A stretch of 64,000 nt of DNA from Viscum album (Eukaryota; Streptophyta; Magnoliopsida; Santalales; Viscaceae). Positions 12,066 to 23,465 of the stretch are shown here, piece after piece; positions within the stretch are counted from its first letter, which is position 1, and each line of letters opens with the position of its first letter. The position numbers were made by a program, and so were the translations under genes. The notes beneath the pieces were generated by a model. It saw only the letters and a list, made by a program, of their open reading frames with translations. It made no database searches and had not been told where the DNA came from. The stretch lies in contig OY728159.1 in the NCBI GenBank assembly GCA_963277665.1, positions 1,018,615,343 to 1,018,679,342 on the forward strand. The letters are read 5' to 3'.

Positions 12066-14209
12066 TGTAACGTCCCAGATCCAGGTGCCACTCAATGGGT
12101 TCCCCAAACCCAGTTGGTCACATGACCTCAAGCACATTTCCCCAAATGCTAGAGGCAGCCAACTAGCAACGAGGGTCTAGGTCTGATTGTGGGGAAACTA
12201 TGCCCTAATTTTTCAATGTGTAGCACAACAGAAAAATATGAACATACAAAAAGTGGAAGCAGTAAACAATACAAATCTGAAAGGACAATGATACTAAAGC
12301 AACAGATAACCAACAGAAATATAAATATATTGATGCAATATGACCTATTTATAAGAAATCAGTAAAAACAGGATACATTACAATCAAATAAAATATAGTA
12401 CAAAGTCCCAAGTACATCAAAGAAAACTAAAATAGTGCAACAGGAACTCAGCAGCATCACAAGCCTATGCTCGGTCCCATGCTCTCCTACTCCACTACAA
12501 CACTCAAGTACATGTATAGGGACCCTTCCACTTATTAACACCTATAGAAATATAATCTAATTGGGCATAATACATAAACCAAACAGGGTGTGAGAAATAA
12601 ATCCCAGTAGGAAACCACCTAAGGCACTTGCCCTACTAATAGTGAAAATGTGAAAAAGTAGTATGCAATAAAAAAATGTTGTAAGTTAGGAAGTACTCAA
12701 AAGCAGATACTCCTAAAAGTTCCATTTTCATTTAATTATTATATAGAAATTCAATATAATTGAATTAAAAGTTCATGAGACTCAACCTCAGCCGACAATC
12801 TTCTATACAGTTCCATATAATAAACACAAACATGCTATCTAACATGTAAAAGGTAATAACAACACCAATATTGTGCTTTAGATTGGCAGGTATCACATAA
12901 GAGATCGCCATAGTGAATATTCAAAGTAAACCTTGTCCTCAGACATGAAAATCCTTACCCTTAGGTAATTAGAATCGAAATCCATAGGTGATTGCCCTCA
13001 GGAATAATGAATATTTCCCTCAGAAATACGAGATGTCTCCCTCATTCATATAAGATACTGCCCACAGGAATAAGAAAAGATTCCCTTAGGCTTAACAAAA
13101 CACTATGCTCATGCTAAGAAAAACACTAACCTCGGTCCATGAAAGCAACCGGGCCGAGACCAATACATAAGCAAGTAATAAATATGTTACCGCTGAAGAA
13201 AACTCAAAATATGTTATCATTACGGAAAACCCACGGGTTTCCTGGACTAACGTCTAAACAAGGTAAACGCACCCTCAGGGTGGCCATGGTTCAAGGAAAC
13301 GATCCCAAACATCATTTTATATTCATCATTAGATTATCTATGCAATTATAGATATATAAACAGCTAAGGCCTCTGCCATGCGACACCCCAAACTTGGGCG
13401 CGTAGCACAAAGATACACAAAATTAACTCGACAGATGGAAATGAACACTCGACCACCTACCTCGATCTCCTCTAATAGATATACGTGGATGATGCCTCCT
13501 GAAACAAACAATAATGGCGTCGATCTGGGATTAACTTTCAACTGTTCAAACATAAATAACATACCCTTAAGAAAAAATGGGAAGGAAGCACTCGGGAAGA
13601 GAAAATAACTCACCCGTTTGGTTCAAACGAGATCCTCGGCGAAAGAATCGGAGTCCTAGTGTGCGGTCGGGAGCTCTTCCAAGATCAGGCACTCTCTCCT
13701 AGGACTCTTAGGCTTTCTAAGCTTCCTCTGCCGAAAGAGGTGGCTACATCCTATTTTAAGTGAAAAAATGTAACTAAACGGAATTTACTATCATGTACAC
13801 GGTGTGTACTTTCCATTTTTTAACTGTTCCTATGGTAGCTACTTTCCACTGCCTCACTGTTCATCTATCGACTTGATTACACAAATTATACTAGTAAGTA
13901 CACGGCTTATACTATTGTTATGCTGGTGGCTACTTCCACCACCTTACTATTCACATACTGACTGATGACATGGTGTGTATATACTAACTACACGTCTTGT
14001 AGTCGGTTCTTATACCCTTTATCACTGATAGTCCTACATGCCCTGTATACTCCTCCCACACAGCTAAAGTACACAACGTGTGGAAAAATACACAATGTGT
14101 ACACCCAAATTTTTGGATTTTTCCCTATTTTCCTTATTTTCTCAAAAACACTTAAGGAAAATGGAAAAGAAGAAACTCATACCTCAAGAATAAGAACAGT
14201 TTTCTTAAA
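12066..14209 (-). repeat. 3' LTR of element A (left copy)
   Basis: It begins TGTAACGTCC on the plus strand like the right copy and has exactly the same length (2,144 bp), although its last base pair reads AA where the right copy has CA. Over the first ~180 bases I count by eye roughly 15% mismatch to the other LTR, mostly transitions, so the insertion is old. The final ~420 bases (13790-14110) are the U3 side in element orientation and hold several near-palindromes of the TACACGGTGTGTA type. Confidence 0.92.
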
Positions 14210-14210
14210 A

Positions 14211-14222
14211 TGTTCCCTCCTT
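14211..14222 (-). other. Polypurine tract of element A
   Basis: On the minus strand the sequence directly before the 3' LTR reads AAGGAGGGAACA, the expected plus-strand primer position. Confidence 0.75.
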
Positions 14223-14269
14223 AAAACAATTCATCCATTAATTTACCTTCATAGGTTGGTGAAGATAAA

Positions 14270-14700
14270 GATGAGAACAACTCTAGCTACTGTCCACGTA
14301 GGTCAGTCTCCTACTCCTAGTTTTCTTCTGGTACTCGGCAATAGTTCTATAGCACCCGTACGAGAGGAACTGACCGGCCTCAGAGAACCGTCATTCCCCT
14401 ATCAACAATATGAATCTGATTCTCCTCAACAGATGCATCTACCTAATTTTCAACCTCCTCAGGCTGAAAAATGTGAGACGAGTCTTAATGATAACGGCGC
14501 AATTGAGATACGTCGAAGACATCGTGCAAGACCCAATACCTCTATGGTAACTGCAAACAATAGGCAACTGAACCGACTCTCTCTAGAATTGAAAACCGCC
14601 CCAAATACCTCAGTGAAAGATTACATTGTCTTATGATCTTCCTGTGTCCCAACCATGGTGAAACACGCATGAAAACCTTATCCCTGACCATGAACTCCAA
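14270..14700 (-). pseudogene. pol C-terminus of element A: GPY/F region and chromodomain relic
   Basis: On the minus strand near 14695-14645 the frame reads NRRRRPLEF.VRDKVFMRVSPW, matching the chromovirus YADQRRRPLEFEVGD.VFLRVSP region after the integrase core. Further on (about 14445-14280) there is IVDRGMTVL, a stop, RSVPLVRVL, a stop, NY...EENWE, a stop, E.DLRG. This aligns with the tail of chromodomains of this lineage (ILDR...LRN..IP.VKVLW.NH..EEATWE.E..M). Stops replace the Arg and Trp positions. The plus-strand open frame across 13965-14636 is an antisense shadow that also crosses the LTR boundary. Confidence 0.75.
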
Positions 14701-14825
14701 TGGTCGTCTACGACGATTAGCATAAGATTTCTAACAAGACTGTGCAGTAGCCATCCGCTTCTAAATCAACTAAACCTGCTCTGAAGTCTCCTGTATAAGA
14801 CGTGGTCCTAGTGAAGTTTCCTCAC

Positions 14826-15590
14826 CTACCTGCAACCAATAATAGGGTGATCAACATGGCCTACTATATAATGCTTCGTAAGCTTCCATCTCAATAGTTT
14901 CCTGAAAACTATTGTTGTAGGAAAAACTAGACTAGCTGTAAGTGCTTCTCCCAAGAGCCCCCAAAGTCCAAGACACATGCACGCAGCATGTCTTCTAGAA
15001 CCTATATCGTAGGCTTTGACTGGCCATCGGTCTGAGGGTGGTATGATGTGCTCAGAAGCACCTATGTAACAAGTTCCCTCTGAAAACTCTTCCAAAAATG
15101 AGATGTAAAATGGGTGTCCCTATCAGAAACAATAGAATGAAGGACCCCATGAATATGTACCACATCTCGGATATACAAATTATCAGGCTCATCAACACCG
15201 AAGGTCTCCTTGATCAGCAAAAATTGAGCTACATTTGTAAGTTGGTCCACAACAACCCACACAGAAACATTGTGTCGAGGTGATCTCGGCAATCCGATCA
15301 CGAAGTCCATTGTGGAATCATCCCATTTCTACTCCGGAATGGGTAACTACAATAATATTCCAACTGGCCTCTGATGCTCCGCCTTCACCTACTGACCTGT
15401 GGAATATCTTGTAACAAAACCAGCTACCTCTCTCTTCATACTCGGCCACCAATACTGATGCCTCAAGTCACGGTAAATTTTTGTAACTCTGGGATGCATT
15501 GCCCAAGCCAAAGAATGAAATTACCACATTAACTCTTCACATATATCCCCTTGAACCCATAATATCCCATGGATATGTAGTACCTCATTA
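14826..15590 (-). pseudogene. Integrase of element A (broken)
   Basis: The zinc-binding region (about 15520-15400) reads HPRVTKIYRDLRHQYWWPSMKREV, matching the H2C2 domain, but the CLVCQ position reads STGQ, so the Cys pair is lost. The core continues from a frame open over 15062-15310: MDFVIGLPRS, VWVVVDQLTNVAQF (first Asp), IHGVLHSIVSDRDTHFTSHFWKSF (second Asp). After a frameshift, 15050-14830 has HIIPPSDRWPVKAY in place of YHPQTDGQTERT and RRHAACM in place of DMLRACV, so the catalytic Glu segment is badly altered. Confidence 0.88.
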
Positions 15591-15819
15591 GGACTATCAT
15601 CCAACCAGGAGAAGGGTCCTCACTTGCCACCGACTCCCATAGAACTAGGCCTTCTGAATCTGACAGTTGCCTCATCCTCACTCTATATAGGAGGGTATAA
15701 GCCACAAAAAAGGATGAAAGATAGGTTTTCCCCTAATTGTTGTGCACCAAAAAATGCATCTCAGAGAAAAAATCCACAAGCTACCAATCACCACTGGCCT
15801 CCTGCACTACCTGTATCTG

Positions 15820-16265
15820 AGTCCTCTTACTTAGTGCTTCATCCACTGCGTTACATTTACCAGGTGTATAGGCAAGCTCAAAGTCGAAGGCTTGAAGGTA
15901 TTCAACCAACCTTCACTGTATCAAATTCATTTCATACTGGGTAAATATTTATTTAATAATTTTGTGGTTTTTAACCACCACAAAATGTTCTCCAAATAGA
16001 TAATGTCTCCAATATCGTAACTCATGAACAACTGCAGCCAACTTGAGATCATGCATCGGGTAATTCCTCTCATGTGGCCTCAACTACCGAGACCTATATT
16101 CAACTAATTGATCACCCTGCATCATCACTACTCCCAGCCCAATACCTGATGCGTCACAATAAACTATATAGATCTTCCCTTGCTCTGGAAGTATCAGGTC
16201 TGGTGCTGATTTCAACCTTCCCTTCAGCTCTTGAAAAGATGTCTCTCAAGCTTCTAACCAAATGA
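15820..16265 (-). pseudogene. RNase H of element A (broken)
   Basis: The minus strand reads ELKGRLKSAPDL (tether), YIVYCDASGIGLGVVMMQG (first catalytic Asp), then RPHERNYPMHDLKLAAVV and LRYWRHYLFGEHFVVVKNH. The last Asp-His (TDH in intact copies) reads KNH. It ends with YIFTQ..MNL, EYLQAFDFELAYTPGK and AVDEALSK, which matches the ...YHPGKANVVADALSR end of the domain. One stop and several frameshifts interrupt it. Confidence 0.85.
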
Positions 16266-16269
16266 ACTT

Positions 16270-17060
16270 CACACCCTTCTTAGTAAAACTCGTCAATGGC
16301 ACTGCTAAATGGGAGAAGTTTTGTATAAAGCATTTTTAGTAACCATAAATCCCCAAGAATCTTCGTATTTATTACATTTTCTTAGGCTACTCATAGGAAA
16401 CTAATGCTCTCACTTTCCCGGGCTCTACTACACCTCCTTCCATTGAGATAATATGACCCTGGAAGTGAATCTGGTCCATCCAAAATTGGCACTTTGAGTG
16501 CTTAGCATATAATTGATTCTCTCTCATTGTACCCAGTACGATCTTAGGATGGGTGGCATGGTCATGTCGAGTGTGAGAGTACACCATGATATCATCCACA
16601 AAAACAATGACAAAAGAATACAAGAAAGGATGGAACACATGATTCATCAGATCCATGAAAACTGTTGGCGTGTTCGTGAGTCTGAATAGCATAACCATGT
16701 ACTCGTATAGACCATATCTGCTCTAAAAAGCTATAAGAGGTATATCTAATGGTCTAATGCACAAATGATGATATCTAGATCTCAATTCAATCTTCGATAA
16801 CACTTGTGATCCTAGAAGTTGATAAAAAAGATCATCAATCCTTGGAAAGGGATATCGATTCTTAACTGCCAGCTGGTTTAGCTTATGATAATCTATGTAG
16901 AGTCTGAGGGTACCATCCGACTTCTTCACAAACAAGACAGGCGAACCCCAAGGATAAGTACTGGGTTGGATGAAACCATTTTCTTGTAACTCCTCTAACT
17001 TCTACTTGAGCTCTTGTAATTATGGTGTGGCCATCCTATAAGGAGGAATGGACACCAGTT
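16270..17060 (-). pseudogene. Reverse transcriptase of element A (broken)
   Basis: Read on the minus strand: PYRMATPQLQELK, a stop, [72 protein letters not shown]. After a stop the second part covers YGLYEYMVMLFRLTNTPTVFMDLMNHVF, the catalytic FVDDIMVYS at 16576-16602, HIISMEGGVVEPGKV, and SFLGIYGY-like residues leading into RNase H. Both active-site Asp residues are intact; PFGL reads LFRL. Domain order and motif spacing are those of a normal chromovirus RT. Confidence 0.92.
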
Positions 17061-17750
17061 CCTCTCCTGGTACAAGATCATTAGAGAAATACACCTCTCC
17101 CTCAGGAGGTATACCTAAAATTTAATCCAGGAAGACATCCCAGAAACGATTAACCATCGGAGGGAAATCCTTCTGACAAGTTATTTGGTCATCCAGATAT
17201 GAAATCACAATCTGGGATGTCACTCCACCTCGCCCACGATGCTTGGGTCCAACTCGGCTCACCTGGACATCCCATTCACCCTGGTATAGAAATACTCCAC
17301 CCTCTAGTGAAGTGATACTCACCCTGCAAAGATAGCAATATAAAAAATCTCAAAAGGGTACCAACCAGTCCATCCCAAGAATTACATCATAGCTCCTCAT
17401 CTCTAAGACATAGAGGTCCCATAGAAAGTGACACCCACCAACCATTATGGGGAACTCCTAGCACTGATTCACACCTCCGTTATAATCCCTAATGGAGTGT
17501 CTAGCATCATAATATCATAAGAAGAAGAAACAAAGAACCCAAGGCTCTCCACAATAGGCACAAATATAAAGCTATGTGTAGCACCAGTATCGAAAAGTAC
17601 AGAAGACAAAACAGATGCAACTAGAATAGTACATCTGATAGTGGAAGGTCCGAGATCCTGCTCTTATTAGATCTATTGCACTACATATGTCTGCCAAGTG
17701 TTGTGACTCTGCAACATAGCCTAGCTACACTAAGCCAACCTGCCCTACTG
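17061..17750 (-). pseudogene. Aspartic protease of element A (broken)
   Basis: The catalytic box at 17567-17600 reads VLFDTGATHSFI on the minus strand, with the Asp-Thr-Gly triad intact at 17583-17591. Downstream at about 17405-17355 it reads MRSYDVILGMDWLVP, the second conserved segment of gypsy proteases. A linker to RT follows in the frame at 17122-17322 (VSRVGPKHRG and FPPMVNRFWDVF, the usual PVV..F.DVFPD position), ending with PGEELVSIPPYRMAT. Stops between these blocks inactivate it. Confidence 0.9.
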
Positions 17751-17901
17751 CCTTTGAGATCCTAGTGTCTTTTTACCACGGCCATGACCACCACCTCTGG
17801 TTGAACTTCCCAATGTATTCTAGTTCCCTGACTGGTAAGAAGCCGTTGTCCCTGCACCTGCATATGGAGTGTGCAAAGAACCCCTCTAACTAGTCGCTGG
17901 T
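17751..17901 (-). pseudogene. gag-protease linker of element A
   Basis: Low-complexity coding relic between the zinc knuckle and protease. The reading continues across the nested solo LTR into 22496 onwards. No conserved motif is expected here. Confidence 0.5.
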
Positions 17902-17906
17902 GTAAA
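17902..17906. other. Left target-site duplication of the nested solo LTR
   Basis: GTAAA here is repeated exactly at 22491-22495, bracketing the insertion. Confidence 0.8.
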
Positions 17907-19164
17907 TATAAGGCCCCGACCTTCAACATTACTTAATATTGAATTAAATGAATATTTCACATTGAGGATCTTTTCAAGTTTAGAGTTTTAGAGAATTAGG
18001 ACATTACTATTACATCTCAAAGATTACAAGGTAGACACATCTACTCAGTCTCCATGTTTTTCAAAAAATATAAACTCTTGAACAAAAGAGTCATGTCTAG
18101 TTCCATGTTTTAGACATCATGACATTTCCTTGATCCTATACATGACTGTATTCCACTTTAAGTCCTGTGGAGAAACATTTCAAAAACTTGTGATGAGCAC
18201 AAAAAACTCAGTAAGGGATATAAAAATACGGGAAGGAAACATTAGTCTACATATAAATAAGAATTAATGAAAACACACTTTACTCATAAAACATAATCAA
18301 TTTTATATACCTCATGAAATCATAAGATTTATGAATAACTCATATAAATAATAAGACATGAAGGTAACTTGAGGCATACATAACATACATACATTGTAGC
18401 TATCACAGCTACATAGGGAGTCACATCTGGAATACCCATCACTGTATATTCCCTAAATCTCTTAGGAGAAACATTAACATTTACCTCTGTCACGTTAACC
18501 AATGCATTGGAGAGCTATCTCGGGCTCACCCGCCATTTGTTTATCACAGAACCACCCAAATTCATAAAAAATTCCGAAGAACCATAACATAATCATATCA
18601 CATAAAACATGTATAAAGTAAACATAACATTTCCACATTTCAATCACAAGATATCAATAAAACACATTGATATAATCCAAACATTATCAAAACAATTTTA
18701 AATACAAATATACATAAAAGAGTATATGTAATTTATTTTTTTTTCCTTTTTTAAAAACATTACTAATTGTTAAGGAATCCAAAGATTAAATAATACTCGA
18801 GGCGGAAAGGTTGTTGTCACCGCATACATAAAAAAAGAAACATAATTCATGTCATTTAGTAAAATGCTTCGTAGAGAAAAGATTCTCTTTGAATGAAATG
18901 AAAATTCAAAAGGGGTTTATACACCGTATTAAAGAGTGACGTGTATAAATCAAAGGAATCCTCAATAAAAAGATATTGAGATGAAGTCCCTTATAAAGAT
19001 GGTATCCTTAGATTAAGGATATATCAATTACAAACTTATGTGTGAAAAATAAAGATACACACAATATAAGTGGATATATAGTGTAAAACAACCAGATTCA
19101 TTCACACATATTCATAGAATGACATATTTAAGGAGTACTAGTTTAACCCAAAGAATTAAAATTG

Positions 19165-19800
19165 AGTTAATAAGTTCCCTTGCAAATAGTCGACGGCCTA
19201 ACGACGTCACTTCAGAAAATGATTTGATGAGAGAGAAAATGGTATCTCATCACTTGGATAGAAAATTTACATCAATAAGGATATAGAAGAACATATCCCA
19301 ACATAATAAGGTGTAAATTAAATGACATAACAAAAGAAGTATTTTTAAAAAGAGGAGGGTGAAAGGTTCCCTTACCGACTTGGGTAAAATTTGAAACGTA
19401 CACCCCATGAAAGAAAAACTATAAAAAATTAATGTAAATACTCATAAATGAAATTATATTACACATAGAGTAGAATAATGGGATGTACATACACGACTCA
19501 ATGTAAATAGTGTCAAATGTAGAATAAATATCACTAGAATAAAAGTTAGATGAATAATCCCTTACGAAAACTCGGCAGCCAAACGACGCCACATAAAACT
19601 TCCAAAAATTGATTGACGAGATAAAATATGGTATCTCATCATATTAACATAAAATGGACCGAAAGATGAATATAAAATAACAACCCCTAACATAATAAAT
19701 AGGAGCTTAAATTAAGTTACATAAAAATGAGTACTAAAAAAGAAACAGAGAGGTAGGATCCATTACCTCGTGTCCGACTTGACTCGATCGTTGTTTAATC
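19165..19800. repeat. Tandem duplication (~385 bp) inside the solo LTR
   Basis: Two diverged units share, in order: TCGACGGCCTAACGACGTCAC versus CGGCAGCCAAACGACGCCAC, AATGGTATCTCATCA versus TATGGTATCTCATCA, AACATAATAA then GTGTAAATTAAATGACATAA versus GGAGCTTAAATTAAGTTACATAA, and a CCGACTTG end. Unit one spans about 19165-19390, unit two about 19555-19795. The sequence between them is less alike. Confidence 0.7.
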
Positions 19801-20863
19801 TCCTGAATAATAAACTTGAGTTAATTTATTCTTTCTTAAGAACCTTTTTCAAGTTCATTATTCCTATTATATCACTTATTACCTTGTTATGAACACTTAG
19901 TAATTATTTATGTTAATAATGGTCGTTTTGTCGATCATTGGTACTTGAGTCAAAAATAAAATCCTTATAATTACAATTTGTTCATGTGGTAAAATATCCA
20001 TTATATCCCGAGTTATATTCATTATTTAGATAGCATATATATTATATATATCCAGTATATATATGAATTTATAATATTACATAACATTTAGACGTAATAA
20101 ATGAAATGCACCATTCATGGTGTCGGTAAGTCGTACGTACGAATGAATGCTACTTTCATTTATATTTCATATTTAGTGGAATAAAATCATAATTATATAA
20201 AGGTATAATATAACTCCAGTATGATATCATATATAATATTATTAACTCCATCCTTTACAAGTCCCACATATGGCATTATCGAATCAAATCACTTTGAGGG
20301 GGCGGTAGTCCGCACTTCCTAAAATGAAGATATCGTGTTTACCCATAATGGAAACCATATAGGTATGCCATAAATGAAAAATAAAGAAGATTAATTAAAA
20401 CATAAACATATAATATATCATATATAAATATAGTGACATATTAATTTCCACCAATGAAGGTGTTAAAAGAATATTGAACAATCATCGTTTCGTGAGACAG
20501 AAATTTACCATCCACAGAAACGGTGTGTTTTTTAACCATTAGACGTAGGTGTGTGTAAGTGTAGCTCGAATAATTCTTATAAAAACATCCTAGTATATTG
20601 AATATACTGGGGTTGTTACATATTAAAGTAATAAAAAGAGTTTAGGGGGTTTGAGAAGCAAAATAAAACAAAAGAACATAAGAGAGGACATTACCTTTAA
20701 ATTGGATAACTCTTTTTGATTTGAGCCCAAAGGCTTCCTTGGAAAGGATTCTGCCCAAATTGAGACCTCTAGGATGAATAGAGGGATATTAGGAGCTTAA
20801 TTGAGTAGTTTTTGGACGATACAAAGGGCTTGAAAAGTGTGAGAGATGGGTAGTAAGTGGGGT

Positions 20864-20873
20864 CTTTTTATAA
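20864..20873 (-). promoter_or_regulatory. TATA box of the solo LTR
   Basis: The minus strand reads CCCTTATAAAAAGACCCC, followed within about 40 bases by a pyrimidine-rich segment (CCATCTCTCACACTTTTCAAG), the arrangement seen at plant LTR transcription starts. It is the best preserved promoter-like motif in the window. Whether it is active is unknown. Confidence 0.6.
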
Positions 20874-22495
20874 GGGAGAGGATGGGCTCTTTTGGAAATC
20901 TTGAAATTATTATTTTATTATGAAATGAACTTCGGTTTCTAAAGCTCCAAAATTCATTAAAGTCGAAGATAAGGTTTTCCATGTTCTAAATAAAATCATC
21001 CAATAAGGATTGGACAAGTGTTGGATATTATTTTAAACATTATCTTCTTATTTATTTAAATCATTCATTAATGACGTAAACATTGCATCATCATTGTGTC
21101 ATAAATAATTTTATTTTTTTGATGTCTAAAAAAATTTAAAAAAATTACCATATTGTAGGAAATATTTAAATCTTTCTAATTAGTATTAATAGTAAAAAAT
21201 ATAATATATATAACCCCATGTAAAAATTGTTTTAGTAAAACAATACATGTTTGTGATATTTTTATTTTTACTTTAAATAAAAGGTATTAATGTCATTATC
21301 ACCCCAAGTGGCTCCATGGGGTCCCAATAATTGACCCATGGATTATATTAGTCGGCCATGACTCCTCAAATAAGGTTAGGACATGTGTCAAGATATTTTT
21401 ATATTTTTATAATATCATTTTTATCTTAAATTACACTAATTACCTCTAATTGTGGTTAACAAAACCCAAAAGTTACTATTCACCAAAAAAAATATTTTAA
21501 TCCCATTGAACCAAATTTGACATATTAATGACAACCATGTATGTTGGATTTTTGAAATTCAAATCACATAAGTGGTAAAGTTTCATTTAAATGAAAAATC
21601 TTTTTTTTAACTACCACTTAGTGGTTTCACTATTCATCAAAAATTGAAGTTTTTCAGAAAAATACCAAAAATTCACCCTAAGCTATATTTGATATTCTGA
21701 ATTAAAAAATGATGTCTATTTTAAAAAATTAAAAACATAAATGTTGCATTAATTAATTTAATAATTAATTCCAACTGTCAAAACAAATAGCGTGTCTTTA
21801 AGAAACAATATCTATTAAAAGATTGACACTAGTTTAAGTCCAATTTCAAAGTGAAATTAATTCCAATGACCACCATTGGATTAAATGGTAAAAGTATATT
21901 CTAATTGAACTTTGAAACCAACTCAAAATATGATCTAATAATATAAATAAATTATATTAAAAAGTGGTTTGAATTAAAATACAACATTTTCACTAAAACG
22001 GATCGTTATAGGAAAAAATAACAAAAATTTACACAATGTAAATTTTGATGTCCATATTCTAAAGAAGGATTTTATTTTGTCAAATATAACATATAAAAAC
22101 ATCAAAAGTATATTTAAAAAGGGTTTTCCAAAAAAAAGCGGTTAATCGACCTTTTGAAAAATATTAGAAGATTTATGCTTAAAATTGGATTCATTCGCAT
22201 TTTAAGCCTCTAACATTTATTGGAAAAAAGTAAAATATTTTACAAACATATATAATCATTATTTCGTTAGTTCTATTCATTCTCTCCATTACAACAGCAA
22301 GGCATTAACTACCATTTAAAATAATATTATTTTATTATTAGAGTGCAACGTAAGATTTCAGAGAAACTCATTGTTGCGTATTGGGTACGCCATCGAGCAT
22401 AGTATTCCCTTTAAATTAAAACTAACATTTTATTCCCAAATATGGATAAATATGAAGAGGTAATATTCTTTATTTATCAGGGATGTTATAGTAAA

Positions 22496-23465
22496 AGCCC
22501 GACAAAACTCTACAGATAACCCATCTTGCTGCAAGCTCGGAACACCACTGGGTCACGTGGACAATGAGTTCTCTTGTGCCCCTTTTTACCACACTTGTAG
22601 CACATTATCTGGCCACCTGAAGAATTCTTCTGGCTAGTACTCCCACCATGAGAGAAATCCATCTGCCTCTTCGTCTTACTGGTAGAAATAGTACCAGAAA
22701 CCGGTGCTGAAATGCCTGGGCCTGCACTACTAGCTTTCTACAGGTTCCACATAGTAATTAGTGCCTGGTTTACAATAGTGTGCACTGTAGTAAAACTGAA
22801 AACATTAACCATCACTCGAATGTCATATCGGAGACCATCCTCAAATCATCTATCCCTCAACGTCTCATCACCCACCAGAACTGGTGCAAAACGCTTTAGC
22901 TCGGTGAAGTTGGCAGAATAATCCATCACTGACATAACGCCATGCTGCAAATTCATGAACTCTCAAGCTCAATCTGCCCTTAGCATCAATGGAAAAAATT
23001 TCATAAAAGACTATATGAAAATCTTCCCACACCAGGTCTCGACGATGATAAGTCTGGGTTGTAATTTCACACCATCTCTAAGGAAGAATCAAGCAGCATA
23101 TAAGTACCAAGATTGACCCTCCTCTCTAGAGGCGTCTCAAGATGTTTGAAGATAGTCTGCAATGAATCTAGCCATGACTCCGCAACCTTTGGTCCACCAT
23201 CCCCTAAAAACGTAAGCGGATGTTTCTTTTGGAATATATATGTCAGCTCTTCCATATATGTGGAAGCCAACAGTGCTCCCTAAAATGTATTCATGAACCG
23301 TATGAAGCCTTCATGAAACTGTGAATCAGCGCATCTGTCTGATATAATGGCTGACACCGCATCTGGAACTAGTAGAGGATCCATCAGTAGCCTATGGCCT
23401 ATCATCTCTAGAGTATAATCATTGTCACTCTCTTGGAGAACAACTCTTGTTCGTCTCGGTGGCAT
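22496..23465 (-). pseudogene. gag of element A (broken)
   Basis: The frame starts at 23465 with MPPRRTRV, a typical chromovirus gag start. The capsid-like region follows: QKKHPLTFLGDGGPKVAESW (about 23235-23175, the P..F.G..DP..AE.WL position), TIFKHLETPLERRVNLGTYML (about 23160-23095), then after frameshifts SVMDYSANFTELKRFAPVLV and ETLRDR with a stop and FEDGLRYDI (about 22940-22810), which is the DY...F..L.RFAP...FE.GL signature of retrotransposon gag. The CCHC zinc knuckle at 22561-22602 is intact: CYKCGKKGHKRTHC (C-x2-C-x4-H-x4-C). The reading is then cut by the solo LTR at 22490. Confidence 0.9.

Larger units (their letters stand above)
17907..22490 (-). mobile_element. Nested 4.6 kb solo LTR in the gag-pol of element A
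   Basis: The segment interrupts element A between gag zinc knuckle and protease and is flanked by GTAAA. In minus orientation it starts TATAACATCCCTGATAAA and ends GGTCGGGGCCTTATA, the style of chromovirus LTR termini (TGTAACATCCC... and ...CGGGGTCTTACA), each terminal TG/CA carrying a transition. No coding domain, PBS or internal second LTR was found, which fits one LTR left after recombination. The minus strand has a TATA box near 20868, dividing it into about 1.6 kb of U3 and 3 kb of R-U5. At 4,584 bp it is long for a plant LTR. The alternative, a non-autonomous element without coding capacity, is less likely because I found no duplicated ends. Confidence 0.72.

Noticed and set aside
13965..14636. 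Longest open frame in the window (223 codons, plus strand)
   Set aside because: It is antisense to the element A pol end and crosses the LTR/interior boundary at 14209. It has no domain signature.
20608..20618. GGGGTTGTTACA as an LTR end of a separate element
   Set aside because: It looks like an LTR terminus, but no matching TG start with a TATTA duplication was found nearby, while 17907-22490 has both ends and a GTAAA duplication.
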